DNA of 64,000 nucleotides. It comes from JADJLQ01 sp034439915 (lineage in GTDB: Bacteria > Bacteroidota > Bacteroidia > Chitinophagales > Saprospiraceae). The stretch spans positions 1-64,000 of the forward strand of contig JAWXBI010000176.1 of NCBI GenBank assembly GCA_034439915.1. Reading direction: 5' to 3'. Under the pieces are notes generated by a model. That model saw only the letters and a list, made by a program, of their open reading frames with translations. It was not told the DNA's origin and did no database searches. How positions within the stretch are numbered: position 1 is the stretch's first letter; each line of letters opens with the position of its first letter. The position numbers were made by a program, and so were the translations under genes. This document shows positions 8,878-18,587 of the stretch, one piece after another.

Positions 8878-10167
8878 ATGTCTTCAGCTATAGCCAGTCC
8901 AAACAAACCCCTGAAAATGCGATGGGTGATGATCACCTTTGCATTTTTAGCTACCGTATTAAATTACCTCCATCGATTATCGTTTAATTATCTCGCAGCC
9001 GACGGCCATTTGAGGGATATCATTCCCGACGATACCTTTGGTTATATCGCCACATCATTTTTTGTGGCCTATATGATATCCAATGGAGTTTCGGGCTTTG
9101 TGATAGATCGACTGGGGACACGTATCGGGTATTCACTTTGTATGGCTTTCTGGACTACAGCGGGGATACTGCATGCCCTGGCCATGGCACCCATTCATTT
9201 CGGGATATTCCGTTTTTTACTCGGCATAGGAGAAGCAGGCAATTGGCCGGCAGCTTTAAAACTAAGCGGGGAATGGTTCAGTCCGGCTGAACGATCCACG
9301 GCCACCGGGATATTCAATAGCGGGGCCGCGGCGGGGGCGATCCTGGCTCCTCCATTGATCGCTTTTCTGGGTACACAATTTGGGTGGCAAGCTACATTTA
9401 TAGTGATCGGTGTGCTAGGTTACCTCTGGCTCGCCGCATTTTGGTTTACCTATTATACTCCTGAGCAGGTAAAAAAAGAAGCCAATGCGAGGACCATTCC
9501 TCCCTTAAAACTGATCAGGACACGATTTGTCTATTCATTTACTGCAGCCAAATTCTTCATCGATCCGATCTGGTATTTTATTACCTTCTGGATAGGGCGT
9601 TACCTGGCCGATGTCTACGACTGGGATCTGGTCAAGATCGGGTGGTTTGCCATGTTTCCCTTTATCATTGCAGACCTGGGCAATATTACCGGTGGATATT
9701 TTACCCAGTTTATTATTAAAAAAGGAATGCCTGTACCTAAGGCCAGGAAACTCGCTGTTTGTATTTCCGGATTGTTGATCGCCCTCTCACTCATCATTGG
9801 GCCTTTTTTTATCCAGGGACCCATGGCAGCTTTGGCGGTATTGGCTGTCGCAGGTTTTGGATATGCTTCATTCTCGGCCAATGCAATTGCATTTGCCCCG
9901 GACGTGGTACCTAAAAGTGCTACCGCTTCCGTGTACGGCCTGGCCAGCGTAGGCTCAGGACTTGGAGGGATATTTTTTCAGACCATCTCCGGTATATCAG
10001 TAAAAAATCTGTCCGAGGCATACAATTATACCCTGGCCTATCACAGTGTATTTATTGGGTATGGAGTGATGGCATTGATTGGTTTGTATATTATCCTGTT
10101 TCGAATGGGGCCTTTGGCGGAGGATAAGGATCTGCATGCTTATGTCAGGTCAGAACCAATCGATTAA
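8878..10167 (+). CDS. ACS-family MFS transporter, hexuronate-type
   Basis: This 429-residue protein with about 12 membrane spans belongs to the anion:cation symporter branch of the MFS, which includes ExuT (hexuronates), GudP (glucarate) and phthalate transporters. Family features are NYLHRLSFNYLA in the first span, the loop-2 motif GFVIDRLGTRIGY, and GIGEAGNWPAALKLSGEWF. It is divergent from the GH5 gene across a 243-bp repeat-bearing spacer. The likely substrates are sugar acids; I cannot tell which one. Confidence 0.85.
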   Translation: MSSAIASPNKPLKMRWVMITFAFLATVLNYLHRLSFNYLAADGHLRDIIPDDTFGYIATSFFVAYMISNGVSGFVIDRLGTRIGYSLCMAFWTTAGILHALAMAPIHFGIFRFLLGIGEAGNWPAALKLSGEWFSPAERSTATGIFNSGAAAGAILAPPLIAFLGTQFGWQATFIVIGVLGYLWLAAFWFTYYTPEQVKKEANARTIPPLKLIRTRFVYSFTAAKFFIDPIWYFITFWIGRYLADVYDWDLVKIGWFAMFPFIIADLGNITGGYFTQFIIKKGMPVPKARKLAVCISGLLIALSLIIGPFFIQGPMAALAVLAVAGFGYASFSANAIAFAPDVVPKSATASVYGLASVGSGLGGIFFQTISGISVKNLSEAYNYTLAYHSVFIGYGVMALIGLYIILFRMGPLAEDKDLHAYVRSEPID

Positions 10168-10307
10168 CTATCCCAGAGCATAAAACCCCAATTCAAATAA
10201 CAGCAATTGATAGCTGAATTCTTATCCTCCGTGTATCCCCGTGACTCCGTGCGAACAAACCCCTAATCTCTTTCTCCCCACTTTCGTATTTTCACCCTTG
10301 CAAACCC

Positions 10308-11273
10308 ATGTTATCCCCCAAAAAACCATACCCTTCCGAAAAGTCTATCCTTCATCCTCGAAACAAACATCGCGCGCGATATGATTTTAATCAGTTGACT
10401 GTAACTACTCCGGAATTAAAACCCTTTGTAATGGTCAATAAATACGGAGATGAATCCATAGATTTTTTTGATCCGAAAGCCGTCAGATTGCTGAACAAGG
10501 CCTTATTAAAACATTTTTACCAAATCGATTTTTGGGAAATCCCCACGGGATATCTCTGTCCTTCCATTCCAGGGCGGGTCGATTATATCCATTACCTGGC
10601 AGATCTGTTGTATACCTGTTATGACGACAAAATGCCCCAGGGTGAAAATATAAAATGCCTGGATATAGGAACAGGAGCAAGCAGCATCTACCCATTATTG
10701 GGCCATCAGGAATATGGATGGTCATTTGTTGGGTCGGATATCGATCCGGCTGCCCTTGAATCTGCTAAACAAATCCTGCAACGAAACCCTTTATTAAGAC
10801 AAACGGTTGAACTGAGGTTGCAGAAAAATAGTAAGTCCTTTTTCCAGGGGATTATTCATCAGGATGAAGTCTTTGATCTGACACTCTGCAACCCCCCTTT
10901 CCATGCATCCATCGAAGATGCCAGAGCAGCAACACAACGTAAATCCAATAACCTAAGGCCCAGTAAAACCAACCCTCCTATATTGAATTTCGGGGGCCGG
11001 GCCAATGAGCTATTCGTCAAAGGTGGTGAGTTAAAGTTTATCCTGGATATGGTCCAGGAGAGTAAATTATTTTCATCATCCTGTTTTTGGTTTTCGACCC
11101 TCGTCTCCAAAGCATCCAGTATCAAACCCATTCTTGCTTCATTAAAAAAAATGGAAGCGGTTGATATGATAACCATACCCATGGGCCAGGGCAATAAAAT
11201 CAGCCGAATCATAGCCTGGACTTTTCTCCACAAAAAACAACAATTGGAATGGATCAATACAAGATGGAGATAG
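10308..11273 (+). CDS. rlmF: 23S rRNA (adenine(1618)-N6)-methyltransferase
   Basis: This 321-residue protein matches RlmF (YbiN), which methylates A1618 of 23S rRNA using S-adenosylmethionine. The N-terminal HPRNKHRARYDFNQL signature (about residues 16-30), IPGRVDYIHYLADLL (88-101), the SAM loop LDIGTGASSIYPLLG (118-132) and the catalytic CNPPFHAS (194-201) are all present. Length is close to the E. coli enzyme (308 aa). It stands alone between intergenic regions. Confidence 0.93.
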   Translation: MLSPKKPYPSEKSILHPRNKHRARYDFNQLTVTTPELKPFVMVNKYGDESIDFFDPKAVRLLNKALLKHFYQIDFWEIPTGYLCPSIPGRVDYIHYLADLLYTCYDDKMPQGENIKCLDIGTGASSIYPLLGHQEYGWSFVGSDIDPAALESAKQILQRNPLLRQTVELRLQKNSKSFFQGIIHQDEVFDLTLCNPPFHASIEDARAATQRKSNNLRPSKTNPPILNFGGRANELFVKGGELKFILDMVQESKLFSSSCFWFSTLVSKASSIKPILASLKKMEAVDMITIPMGQGNKISRIIAWTFLHKKQQLEWINTRWR

Positions 11274-11337
11274 GACTAAATATATCTAATATTTAAATGG
11301 TTAGAAAAGGTTAGAAACCATTTAATTGCAATTTTTT

Positions 11338-11372
11338 ACCATAGCCCACGATTTAAATCGTGGGGCTATGGT
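11338..11372. repeat. Long near-perfect palindrome
   Basis: The arm ACCATAGCCCACGATTT (11338-11354) is followed directly by AAATCGTGGGGCTATGGT (11355-11372), its reverse complement with one extra G. The 17-bp stem with almost no loop would extrude a cruciform or form a strong RNA hairpin 65 bp after the rlmF stop. It may act as a terminator or be a REP-like element. Confidence 0.85.
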
Positions 11373-11387
11373 GTGATCAAGATAATC

Positions 11388-11403
11388 AACCGTTTAAACG
11401 GTT
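11388..11403. repeat. Perfect 16-bp palindrome
   Basis: AACCGTTTAAACGGTT is perfectly self-complementary and lies 15 bp after the larger palindrome. A related word, CCGATTAAACGGTTT, occurs in the intergenic region near 6608, which suggests a small dispersed family. Confidence 0.7.
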
Positions 11404-11609
11404 TAGAAGGATATTTTTAAAAGGTTAAAAGGTTATGGGAAATAGTTTAGTGCGTTTGTCATCACTATGGCAAATCGATTATTAGTTTCTAAACTAATTT
11501 AGCCGTGATTTTCAAGTAGTTTCAATTTTAAGTATAATTGCTCATACAATCAACCTCACTTCTAATGCATAAAACAATCACTTGCTTTGTAATTTTAGCA
11601 CCATAACTT

Positions 11610-12443
11610 ATGAAATCCCCAGGCCCAATATTTACCTCGCACCTCTTTCCTATACTCGATGCCAAACTCATCGAATTATTATCCTCCCTGTCTCCATCGG
11701 ATTGGGAAAAACAAACTATTGCTCCACTTTGGAAAGTAAAAGATATCGCCGCCCATCTCCTCGATACCAATCTTCGGGCAGTTTCCATGCTAAGAGATAA
11801 CTACCAGGATGAGTCACCCGGAGTGATCCATGGCTATCAGGACCTGGTCAGCTACCTCAACCGCCTCAATGCCGATTGGGTCACTGCCATGAAACGTCTA
11901 AGCACCAAAGTATTGATTGAATTGCTTGAAATTACCGGTCCTCCTTATTGTGACTATTTAAAATCATTGGATCCCTTTGAAAAAGCAAAATTCTCCGTTG
12001 CCTGGGCTGGAGAAGATGAATCGTACAACTGGTTTCATATCGCCCGCGATTACACCGAAAAATGGCACCATCAACAACAAATACGATTGGCTGTCGGACA
12101 GGAAGAAGCATTATATACCCATGAATTATATCATCCTCATTTGGATACGTCGATGAGGGCATTGCCCTATCATTATCGGGATATCACGGGCAGCGAAGGT
12201 GAAGTGATCCAGTTTAAGATCAAAGGCGAGGGTGGTGGCGATTGGTATCTTTATCATCATGGAGAACGGTGGATCCAGGTAGTAGATTCTCCAATAGAAC
12301 CGATTTGTAAGGTGGAGATCCCCGGGCATATTGCCTGGAAATTATTTACAAATGAAACTATTAACTTTAATAAAAACGTATTAATAACGGGTAAACAAGA
12401 GTTGGGAATCAAGCTCCTGGAAATGAAAGCCGTGATGATGTAG
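11610..12443 (+). CDS. DinB/maleylpyruvate isomerase N-terminal domain protein
   Basis: This 277-residue cytoplasmic protein has an N-terminal four-helix DinB-like domain (about 1-170). Candidate metal ligands are His49 in the AAHLLDT segment and the His cluster HIARDYTEKWHHQQQIR (about 147-163). The C-terminal 100 residues resemble the sterol-carrier-like half found in MDMPI proteins. Relatives are mycothiol- or other thiol-dependent enzymes and uncharacterised metalloproteins, so the reaction is not assignable. It is flanked by intergenic gaps and looks monocistronic. Confidence 0.7.
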   Translation: MKSPGPIFTSHLFPILDAKLIELLSSLSPSDWEKQTIAPLWKVKDIAAHLLDTNLRAVSMLRDNYQDESPGVIHGYQDLVSYLNRLNADWVTAMKRLSTKVLIELLEITGPPYCDYLKSLDPFEKAKFSVAWAGEDESYNWFHIARDYTEKWHHQQQIRLAVGQEEALYTHELYHPHLDTSMRALPYHYRDITGSEGEVIQFKIKGEGGGDWYLYHHGERWIQVVDSPIEPICKVEIPGHIAWKLFTNETINFNKNVLITGKQELGIKLLEMKAVMM

Positions 12444-12603
12444 AACATTTTTATTTCGTGTCATCATAATTATAATTCTTTGGCCCGCCATCAGATAGAT
12501 TTTGATCTACAACAATAGTTTTTATTCAGGCAACTGTCCTGATATTGCCCGCCCATTTAGATTAGTTTTTTTGTAATTTTAAGATCAAGCCCAATGCAGG
12601 ATT

Positions 12604-12611
12604 TATATTTG
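12604..12611 (+). promoter_or_regulatory. Candidate -7 element (TAnnTTTG)
   Basis: TATATTTG matches the Bacteroidota -7 consensus exactly and lies 20 bp before the ATG at 12632. No TTTG is found at the usual -33 spacing, so the call is weak. Confidence 0.3.
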
Positions 12612-12631
12612 ATTATTTATTTCCTACTTAA

Positions 12632-15058
12632 ATGATACAAACAATGCGCTTTTCTGTGCTTTTGATATTAATTCTTGGTTTGACCTTTACAAAATGCAAA
12701 CAAAGCCCAACCCAGCTAACATTATCCGTCACGGAAGTTGTCTCTGATGTCGAATCCCAGCCCCTCCTCTCCCAGGCCCTCCGCCTCAGCGAAGCCCTGA
12801 CTTTCCTGGGTTCCTCCTTATCCAAAGCGGATGAACAAAAACTAAAAGACCTTGAACATCAAGTACCTGGTCCCGAAGTAGTCAAAAGCATCCAAACCAT
12901 CCTCGACCCCTATTGCCTGGCTATGATTAATATCAATCCGGAATCCAGGGTCAAAGTCAATCGCGGTCCTGCCGTCGCCAAATTGATCCAGGGCGGTTGG
13001 GTCAGTTATCTCGTCAAAGTAAACAACGAGGCTGGTGTGACCGCAGAGTTGCAAGCGGAAAGCCCCAATGCTGAACCTCCCTTATATGCCCCAAGCTATG
13101 ATCCTCAGGTCTCGGAAAAAAGAAAGTTGAGTCCGGGACAAGTGGCCAATCGATTTATGGAATTGCAGATCTATCGCAAAGCACCCTTGTTACCTAATCT
13201 TTCAGGGCTGAAACTAGAATATGCTGTGGTTCAACTGTTCAGTAAAGATGCAGGACAAAGAGAGGTTGGCCTGGGATTTAATATAGGTCAGGGCACTCAG
13301 GACATCGGATTTCGCAATGCCATCAATATTTTGTTTGAAAGTAAACCTTCCGTTAAAGTCAGGTTCAACATCACGGATGCCGATGGCACACCGGCTATGG
13401 CTTCTTTTTTGATCACGGATGGTATTCCACGCATTGAAGAAGATGGTATACGTCCGGTCAATCCGGAAAGTTTTCGCCTGACAGCGGCGTTGATCGAATC
13501 AAGGGACAACAAAGAGATTCCACGATTGGCAGGTATTTACCCACTGCCCTCACGGCGTGTAGCAGCTTTTGATGAGTATCCTGATTTTTTCTTTCAGCCC
13601 CAGATCTATCGGTATCACGGTGAACATGTCAACCTGCCGCCCGGGAAATATAATATCTCCTATACCCGGGGACCGGAATATGAGGTTCAAAACCGTGAAC
13701 TGGTCGTACCGGAAGGTAATAAAGAAATGGAGACTTCATTCCAGTTAAAAAGATGGATCGATCTGGCCAGCCTGGGATGGTATAGCGCAGATCACCATGT
13801 GCATGCTGCAGGCTGCAGTCATTACGATAGTCCGGAAGAAGGGGTCAAACCCCTGGATATGTGGAGGCAGGCACGAGGTGAAGATTTGAGTGTGGCGGCC
13901 GTCCTGGCCTGGGGTCCGAGTTGGTATCATCAAAAAACTTTTTTTACCGGTAAAGACCTTGAATTTTCCACTCCCAACAGCATCATGCACCACGATGTGG
14001 AGGTCTCTGGTTTTCCCTCCTCCCATGCCGGTCATATCGTTTTGCTTGGACTCAGGGAAGATGATTATCCTGGCACTACAACTATCGAAGAATGGCCCAG
14101 CTGGACCTTACCGGTACTCAACTGGGCCAAAACACAAAATGCCGCCACAGGTTATGCGCATTCCGGTTGGGGCCTGGAACCCATGACCCCTACCAATGCA
14201 TTGCCCAATTACATCATCCCAAAAATGGACGGCATCGGGGCCAATGAATATATCGTGACGGTAACTCAAAATGCGGTCGATTTTTTCAGTGCAGGTAATA
14301 CCCCGGCACCCTGGGAATTAAACATGTGGTATCATACCCTCAACTGCGGGTTTACTCCCCGATTAAGTGGAGAAACAGATTTCCCCTGCATATTCGATGA
14401 ACGGGTCGGATTGGCCCGTAGTTATTTTAAACCGGAAGGTAAATTATCCTATGAATCGTATATTGATGCTATTAAAAAGGGACGATCCTATGTTTCGGAT
14501 GGTAACTCCCATATCGTAGATTTTACCGTCAATGGGCTTGAACCCGGGACCTCAGACAGTCGTATATCGCTTACTGATACACCCCGATTGCGCATCAATG
14601 CCAGGGTGATTGCCAATCTTCCCGTAACCCCGGATGCTAAAGGAGAAGCTATTGCTCAAAGTAAAATGTCCAATCAACCCTATTGGCATATTGAACGGGC
14701 TCGAATAATGAAAACGCAACGTGTCCCGGTCGAATTGATTGTAAATGGAAAGGTGGTCAATACGATAGAAATTCCCGCTAACAAAAAGTGGACAGAAGTC
14801 AGGTTTAATTACCCCATCACCAAATCATCCTGGCTGGCATTGAGAGTATATCCCAGTGCCCATACCAATCCGGTCTTTGTCACTGTAAATGACCTGCCTA
14901 TACGTGAAAAAAGCAGTGCTACCTGGTGTAGACAAACTGTCGACCAATGCTGGAAAATGAAAAAGTCCAGTATACATGCGGATGAATTAAAAGCTGCAGA
15001 AGCAGCTTATGACCAGGCCAGGGCGGTGTACGACCGGATGATCAAGGAGTCGAGATAA
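12632..15058 (+). CDS. CehA/McbA-type PHP-domain metallohydrolase lipoprotein
   Basis: This 808-residue protein has a signal peptide with a Cys near residue 22 (LTFTKC), a plausible though non-canonical lipobox. The N-terminal 370 residues are beta-rich and unassigned. A PHP-type metallohydrolase domain follows, with the DHHVHAAGC motif at about 386-394, HDVEVSGF and later SAGN/GETDFP segments, as in the CehA/McbA family known for hydrolysing carbaryl and related esters. Its native substrate is unknown. The start could also be the ATG at 12644, which gives a more typical signal peptide (MRFSVLLILILG). The last 30 residues are a charged helix. Confidence 0.75.
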   Translation: MIQTMRFSVLLILILGLTFTKCKQSPTQLTLSVTEVVSDVESQPLLSQALRLSEALTFLGSSLSKADEQKLKDLEHQVPGPEVVKSIQTILDPYCLAMININPESRVKVNRGPAVAKLIQGGWVSYLVKVNNEAGVTAELQAESPNAEPPLYAPSYDPQVSEKRKLSPGQVANRFMELQIYRKAPLLPNLSGLKLEYAVVQLFSKDAGQREVGLGFNIGQGTQDIGFRNAINILFESKPSVKVRFNITDADGTPAMASFLITDGIPRIEEDGIRPVNPESFRLTAALIESRDNKEIPRLAGIYPLPSRRVAAFDEYPDFFFQPQIYRYHGEHVNLPPGKYNISYTRGPEYEVQNRELVVPEGNKEMETSFQLKRWIDLASLGWYSADHHVHAAGCSHYDSPEEGVKPLDMWRQARGEDLSVAAVLAWGPSWYHQKTFFTGKDLEFSTPNSIMHHDVEVSGFPSSHAGHIVLLGLREDDYPGTTTIEEWPSWTLPVLNWAKTQNAATGYAHSGWGLEPMTPTNALPNYIIPKMDGIGANEYIVTVTQNAVDFFSAGNTPAPWELNMWYHTLNCGFTPRLSGETDFPCIFDERVGLARSYFKPEGKLSYESYIDAIKKGRSYVSDGNSHIVDFTVNGLEPGTSDSRISLTDTPRLRINARVIANLPVTPDAKGEAIAQSKMSNQPYWHIERARIMKTQRVPVELIVNGKVVNTIEIPANKKWTEVRFNYPITKSSWLALRVYPSAHTNPVFVTVNDLPIREKSSATWCRQTVDQCWKMKKSSIHADELKAAEAAYDQARAVYDRMIKESR

Positions 15059-15158
15059 AGTGGTCGGGTTGTGGTTCAAAGACTCTTGAGACCATTATGT
15101 GCTGGGGAATAGTGTAATGGATTTTTTGGATTAACTTTCGCTTCCAATCTATATTCAC

Positions 15159-16517
15159 ATGAAAATAAGTTTAATCACGCTGCTATTGATCAGCTTAGCC
15201 GTGGGCTGCAAACAAGGGAATATGCACCCAACGGAAGCCGTCAACCTGGAGCACCGTCTGGATAGTTTGGTTAAGACCGACCTGGATAGTGTGCGGGTTG
15301 CCGGGATAGCAGTTGCTGTTTTTAAAGGAAATGATCCAATATTATTAAAATCTTATGGATTTGCGGATTTGGAATGGTCTGTCAAATTGCCGGTAGACGC
15401 TTCGTTTGAAATTGGTTCAGTGACAAAACAATTTACAGGAGCCGCAATTCTTCAATTAATGGAACAAAATAAATTAGGTCTGGAGGATGAATTGACGAAG
15501 TATATAAAATTTAATACCCAGAGGAAAAAAGTTACTATCCGTCAGTTGCTCAGCCACACCTCGGGCATTAAAGGGTATACTGAATTGCCCGAGTTTGAAA
15601 ACTTTTCCAAACTAAAATTTCCAAAAGACAGTTTGTTGCGTATAGTGGAAAAAAATCCCTTTGACTTTGATCCGGGCGAAGCTTTGATCTATAATAATAC
15701 CGGATTTTTTATGCTGGGTCTTATCATCGAAAAAATCAGCGGCCTCAGTTATGAAGCGTACGTCAAGAAAAACTTGTTTGACCCGGCAGGAATGGCCAAT
15801 TCCTATTATTGCAGTGAATCCAAAGTCATTAAAAATCGCGCCCATGGTTATGATATGGGTGATAAAACCCTGATCAGGGCTGGGTACCTGGATCATACCT
15901 GGCCGTATGCAGCCGGATCCTTGTGTTCGACTGTTGAGGATTTAGTAGCATGGAATCAGGCCTTACACCATGGCAAAATCCTTAATGAGGTTTCGTATGC
16001 CGAGTTTTTAAAGGTTGTTCAATTAAACGATGGCTCCTCTACTCATTATGCCAAAGGCATTACCGTCGCGGACTACTGGGGTATCCCGATGATTAGTCAC
16101 GGAGGGGGGATCAACGGGTTCCTTTCAGAAAACCGGTATTTTCCAAAAGAGGATATCAGCATAGTGGTGCTGGTCAATACTACAGGGCCTGTATCTCCGC
16201 ACAATCTGGCTGACCACCTATCCAATTGGATATTGAACCCGTCGGAGAAATCAAATAACCCGTTCAGCGGGCAGCTATCCGGCTACCTGGGAAAATACAA
16301 AGGAAGGGCCAGGGGTTCGGACCTTACCGTTACCATAACTCAAAATGATTCAACCTTGCTCCTGCAAATGGATGACAATGCACCAATGCCACTTAAATTT
16401 CATAACGGTTCGGATTGGACAGATGGTACTACCAGGTACATGTTTAAAGGGGTTGATACAAGTTTTAATGAATTGAGGATAGACCAGACCTATGGCTATT
16501 TCATCCTGAAAAAATAA
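15159..16517 (+). CDS. Serine beta-lactamase-like hydrolase lipoprotein
   Basis: This 452-residue protein has a clear lipobox (LAVGC, Cys17) and a class C beta-lactamase/DD-peptidase fold. The nucleophile is Ser87 in SVTK (Ser87-Lys90), the second motif is YNN (Tyr178-Asn180) and the third is HGG at about His314. A smaller C-terminal beta domain (about 355-452) follows. Members act as esterases, DD-peptidases or peptidases, and only some hydrolyse beta-lactams, so resistance should not be inferred. It follows the CehA-like gene by 100 bp on the same strand. Confidence 0.85.
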   Translation: MKISLITLLLISLAVGCKQGNMHPTEAVNLEHRLDSLVKTDLDSVRVAGIAVAVFKGNDPILLKSYGFADLEWSVKLPVDASFEIGSVTKQFTGAAILQLMEQNKLGLEDELTKYIKFNTQRKKVTIRQLLSHTSGIKGYTELPEFENFSKLKFPKDSLLRIVEKNPFDFDPGEALIYNNTGFFMLGLIIEKISGLSYEAYVKKNLFDPAGMANSYYCSESKVIKNRAHGYDMGDKTLIRAGYLDHTWPYAAGSLCSTVEDLVAWNQALHHGKILNEVSYAEFLKVVQLNDGSSTHYAKGITVADYWGIPMISHGGGINGFLSENRYFPKEDISIVVLVNTTGPVSPHNLADHLSNWILNPSEKSNNPFSGQLSGYLGKYKGRARGSDLTVTITQNDSTLLLQMDDNAPMPLKFHNGSDWTDGTTRYMFKGVDTSFNELRIDQTYGYFILKK

Positions 16518-16549
16518 ACATATAGTTTTTTATTTTTATGAAATAGTAG

Positions 16550-16596
16550 CCGAAGATCCGGGGTAGTTAAACAGATCTTTCGGCAACGTAGTTGCC
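16550..16596. terminator. Double hairpin between convergent genes
   Basis: CCGAAGATC (16550-16558) pairs with GATCTTTCGG (16574-16583) with one bulged T. This is followed immediately by the perfect stem-loop GGCAAC-GTA-GTTGCC (16582-16596). The position between the convergent beta-lactamase-like and usp genes fits a bidirectional terminator, though no long T-run is present. Confidence 0.4.
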
Positions 16597-16736
16597 TCAT
16601 CCTGGTAACCCTAAACGTACAACCGACTCCAAGCAGCGTAGCTGTGAAATAATATAGTGTCGAACATGACATGATAAAATTCAATACAACTTTACGACGT
16701 AGAACCACTATTCCCGATTCCTCACCTGTATGTCGG

Positions 16737-17567
16737 TTATTCCCCGTTTCTTTTGATAAAAGTCAACACCGGAATTTGATTATCAGAAGCCAGGATCCTG
16801 GTCACACTGGTTTGCAATAATTTTTCAAAAAAATCCAGTTTATGGGTGAAAAGCACCAGAAGGTCGCCCTTTTCTTTTTTAACGTAGTCCTCCAGGGCTT
16901 TGGCTACTGGGATACTTTTGAACAAATGAAAATGAGTATCGGCAGCCGAAATTTTATCCACTTGCTGATATGCTGAGGTTGCTGATGCTTCTTCCAATGC
17001 GCCTTCCGCTTGTACATGGACAATATGGAGTTTTGCATCAAAAGCCCTGGCAAACTCATTGACTTTATCGATCTGCAGGTCCAGATGTTCCATGTCTGTG
17101 GCATAAATTATGGATTTTATACCTTTAAAAACATGATGCATCGGGACGACGATCACCGGTACACTGCTCTGGTTGATCACGGATGCTGCATTGCTGCCTA
17201 AAATAACTTTTTTAATCCCGCTGGCCCCTTTACTCCCCATCACGATCAAATCGATACGGTGATCCGTGGTATAGTGTTCGATAACCGTAAATATAGGCCA
17301 ACCGCTTTTGCAGGAAAATACAATCTCCACCCGTTCAGAAGCCTGCTTTTTCAACTCGTCCACCCATGGTTTGCCGGCTTCCAATCCATTTTGAAGTACG
17401 ATTTCTCTCCATTGCTGGGTGTTCCTAAACGCTACCGTCTCCGGTACGGAATCCTCCACCGACAGCAAGTGGATTTTAGCATGCAATACCTCCGCCAGTT
17501 GGATGGCATATAAAGCAGCTGCTCTCGACGGTTCAGAGAAATCTACAGGAACTAATATATTTTTCAT
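16737..17567 (-). CDS. Universal stress protein, tandem UspA domains
   Basis: This 276-residue cytoplasmic protein is made of two UspA domains. The first (about 1-145) carries the ATP-binding signature GSKGASG ... LGSNAA; the second lacks an obvious copy, so only one nucleotide site is likely. The start at 17567 (MKNILVPVDFS) is chosen over an upstream ATG at 17609 because it aligns with the start of the neighbouring paralogue and with the family. The two usp genes lie in the same direction 186 bp apart and are clear duplicates. An FNR-like dyad sits about 70 bp upstream. Confidence 0.9.
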   Translation of the reverse strand: MKNILVPVDFSEPSRAAALYAIQLAEVLHAKIHLLSVEDSVPETVAFRNTQQWREIVLQNGLEAGKPWVDELKKQASERVEIVFSCKSGWPIFTVIEHYTTDHRIDLIVMGSKGASGIKKVILGSNAASVINQSSVPVIVVPMHHVFKGIKSIIYATDMEHLDLQIDKVNEFARAFDAKLHIVHVQAEGALEEASATSAYQQVDKISAADTHFHLFKSIPVAKALEDYVKKEKGDLLVLFTHKLDFFEKLLQTSVTRILASDNQIPVLTFIKRNGE

Positions 17568-17637
17568 TATACCAGAATTTATTTCAAACTTCAGGGAATT
17601 ATACTCCATAAAAACTGATTTTTTACAGGAATTGTTG

Positions 17638-17649
17638 TGATTTGGATCA
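17638..17649 (-). promoter_or_regulatory. FNR/CRP-like dyad upstream of the first usp gene
   Basis: TGAT-TTGG-ATCA is a perfect 4+4 dyad matching the core of the FNR/DNR box (TTGAT-N4-ATCAA); the outermost bases differ. It lies 70 bp before the usp start codon. A closely similar word lies at 18639 before the paralogue. Confidence 0.4.
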
Positions 17650-17753
17650 GGGAATCAGATCATACACCTATCCGGGCTCAACATACGGTCGCAGGAGAAG
17701 TTAAACGTTTACCAGAACTAAACTTGTACTGACCCGGATATAAAAATAGTATA

Positions 17754-18587
17754 TTATTCCGTCGTGGTTTTATTAAAACTAAGCAATGGGACATGGCTGT
17801 GAAATGCCAATTGCCGGGTTACACTGGTATCTAACAATTTTTCAAAAAATTCCAATTTATGGGTAAACAGAGCTAAGAGGTCGGCTTGATGTGTTAATAC
17901 AAAGTCATCAATAGTTTCAGCAACCGGCGTGCTTTTGAAAACATGAAAGTGATCAGTGGCATAGGATATCGTTTTAATGTTTGCGGAATGCGGCTCATCG
18001 GAATTCATTTCTTCCGAAGTTCCTTCCGGTACTACATGGATGATGTGCAGCTTAGCATCAAAATCATTGACCAACTCATTGATTTGATGAATTTCATGAT
18101 CGAGATGCCTCATATCTGTGGCATAAACGATCGATTTAATTCCTTTATACACTGCACTGCCCGGCACGACGATCACCGGAACTATACTGTGGTTAATGAC
18201 CGCGGCTGCATTACTTCCTAAAACAACTTTTTTTAAACCTGTTGCTCCCTTGCTTCCCATCACGATAAGGTCGATATGATTTGCGTGTACATAAGTCTCA
18301 ATTACAGAATGGATCGGATAGCCGGTTTGCGTGGCAAAAGTTATTTTAATCTGATTGGATGACAAAGCCTGCATTTGTCGTAACAGCGCTGCACCATCTT
18401 CCCGGGTCGCGCGATCCATTTCTGCCTCGAGCTTGTATTTATTCATCAATGCATGAGGTCCGGAGTTGATATCCTGGACAGCAAACAAGTGCACATTGCA
18501 ATGATAAGTTTCAGCCAAACCCAAAGCATACCGGGCAGCCACCTTTGAAAGTTCGGAAAAATCAACAGGTACCAATATGTTTTTCAT
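17754..18587 (-). CDS. Universal stress protein, tandem UspA domains (paralogue)
   Basis: This 277-residue protein is homologous along its length to its neighbour (both begin MKNILVPVDFSE and end with a FTHKL-FFEKLL-TSVTR block). The ATP-binding signature GSKGATG ... LGSNAA is in domain 1 only. Established members of this type bind ATP and help survival during starvation or oxygen limitation. The tandem arrangement with separate upstream FNR-like boxes suggests two individually controlled copies. Confidence 0.9.
   Translation of the reverse strand: MKNILVPVDFSELSKVAARYALGLAETYHCNVHLFAVQDINSGPHALMNKYKLEAEMDRATREDGAALLRQMQALSSNQIKITFATQTGYPIHSVIETYVHANHIDLIVMGSKGATGLKKVVLGSNAAAVINHSIVPVIVVPGSAVYKGIKSIVYATDMRHLDHEIHQINELVNDFDAKLHIIHVVPEGTSEEMNSDEPHSANIKTISYATDHFHVFKSTPVAETIDDFVLTHQADLLALFTHKLEFFEKLLDTSVTRQLAFHSHVPLLSFNKTTTE

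Larger units (their letters stand above)
11274..11609. other. 336-bp intergenic region with two palindromes
   Basis: No gene is visible between rlmF and the next coding region. The notable content is the pair of inverted repeats at 11338-11372 and 11388-11403, annotated separately. Just before the downstream ATG lies TAATTTTA, one mismatch from the Bacteroidota -7 element. Confidence 0.7.

Noticed and set aside
15159..16517. Antibiotic-resistance beta-lactamase
   Set aside because: Only the shared serine hydrolase motifs are visible; most such Bacteroidota lipoproteins are not lactamases, so the name is kept general.
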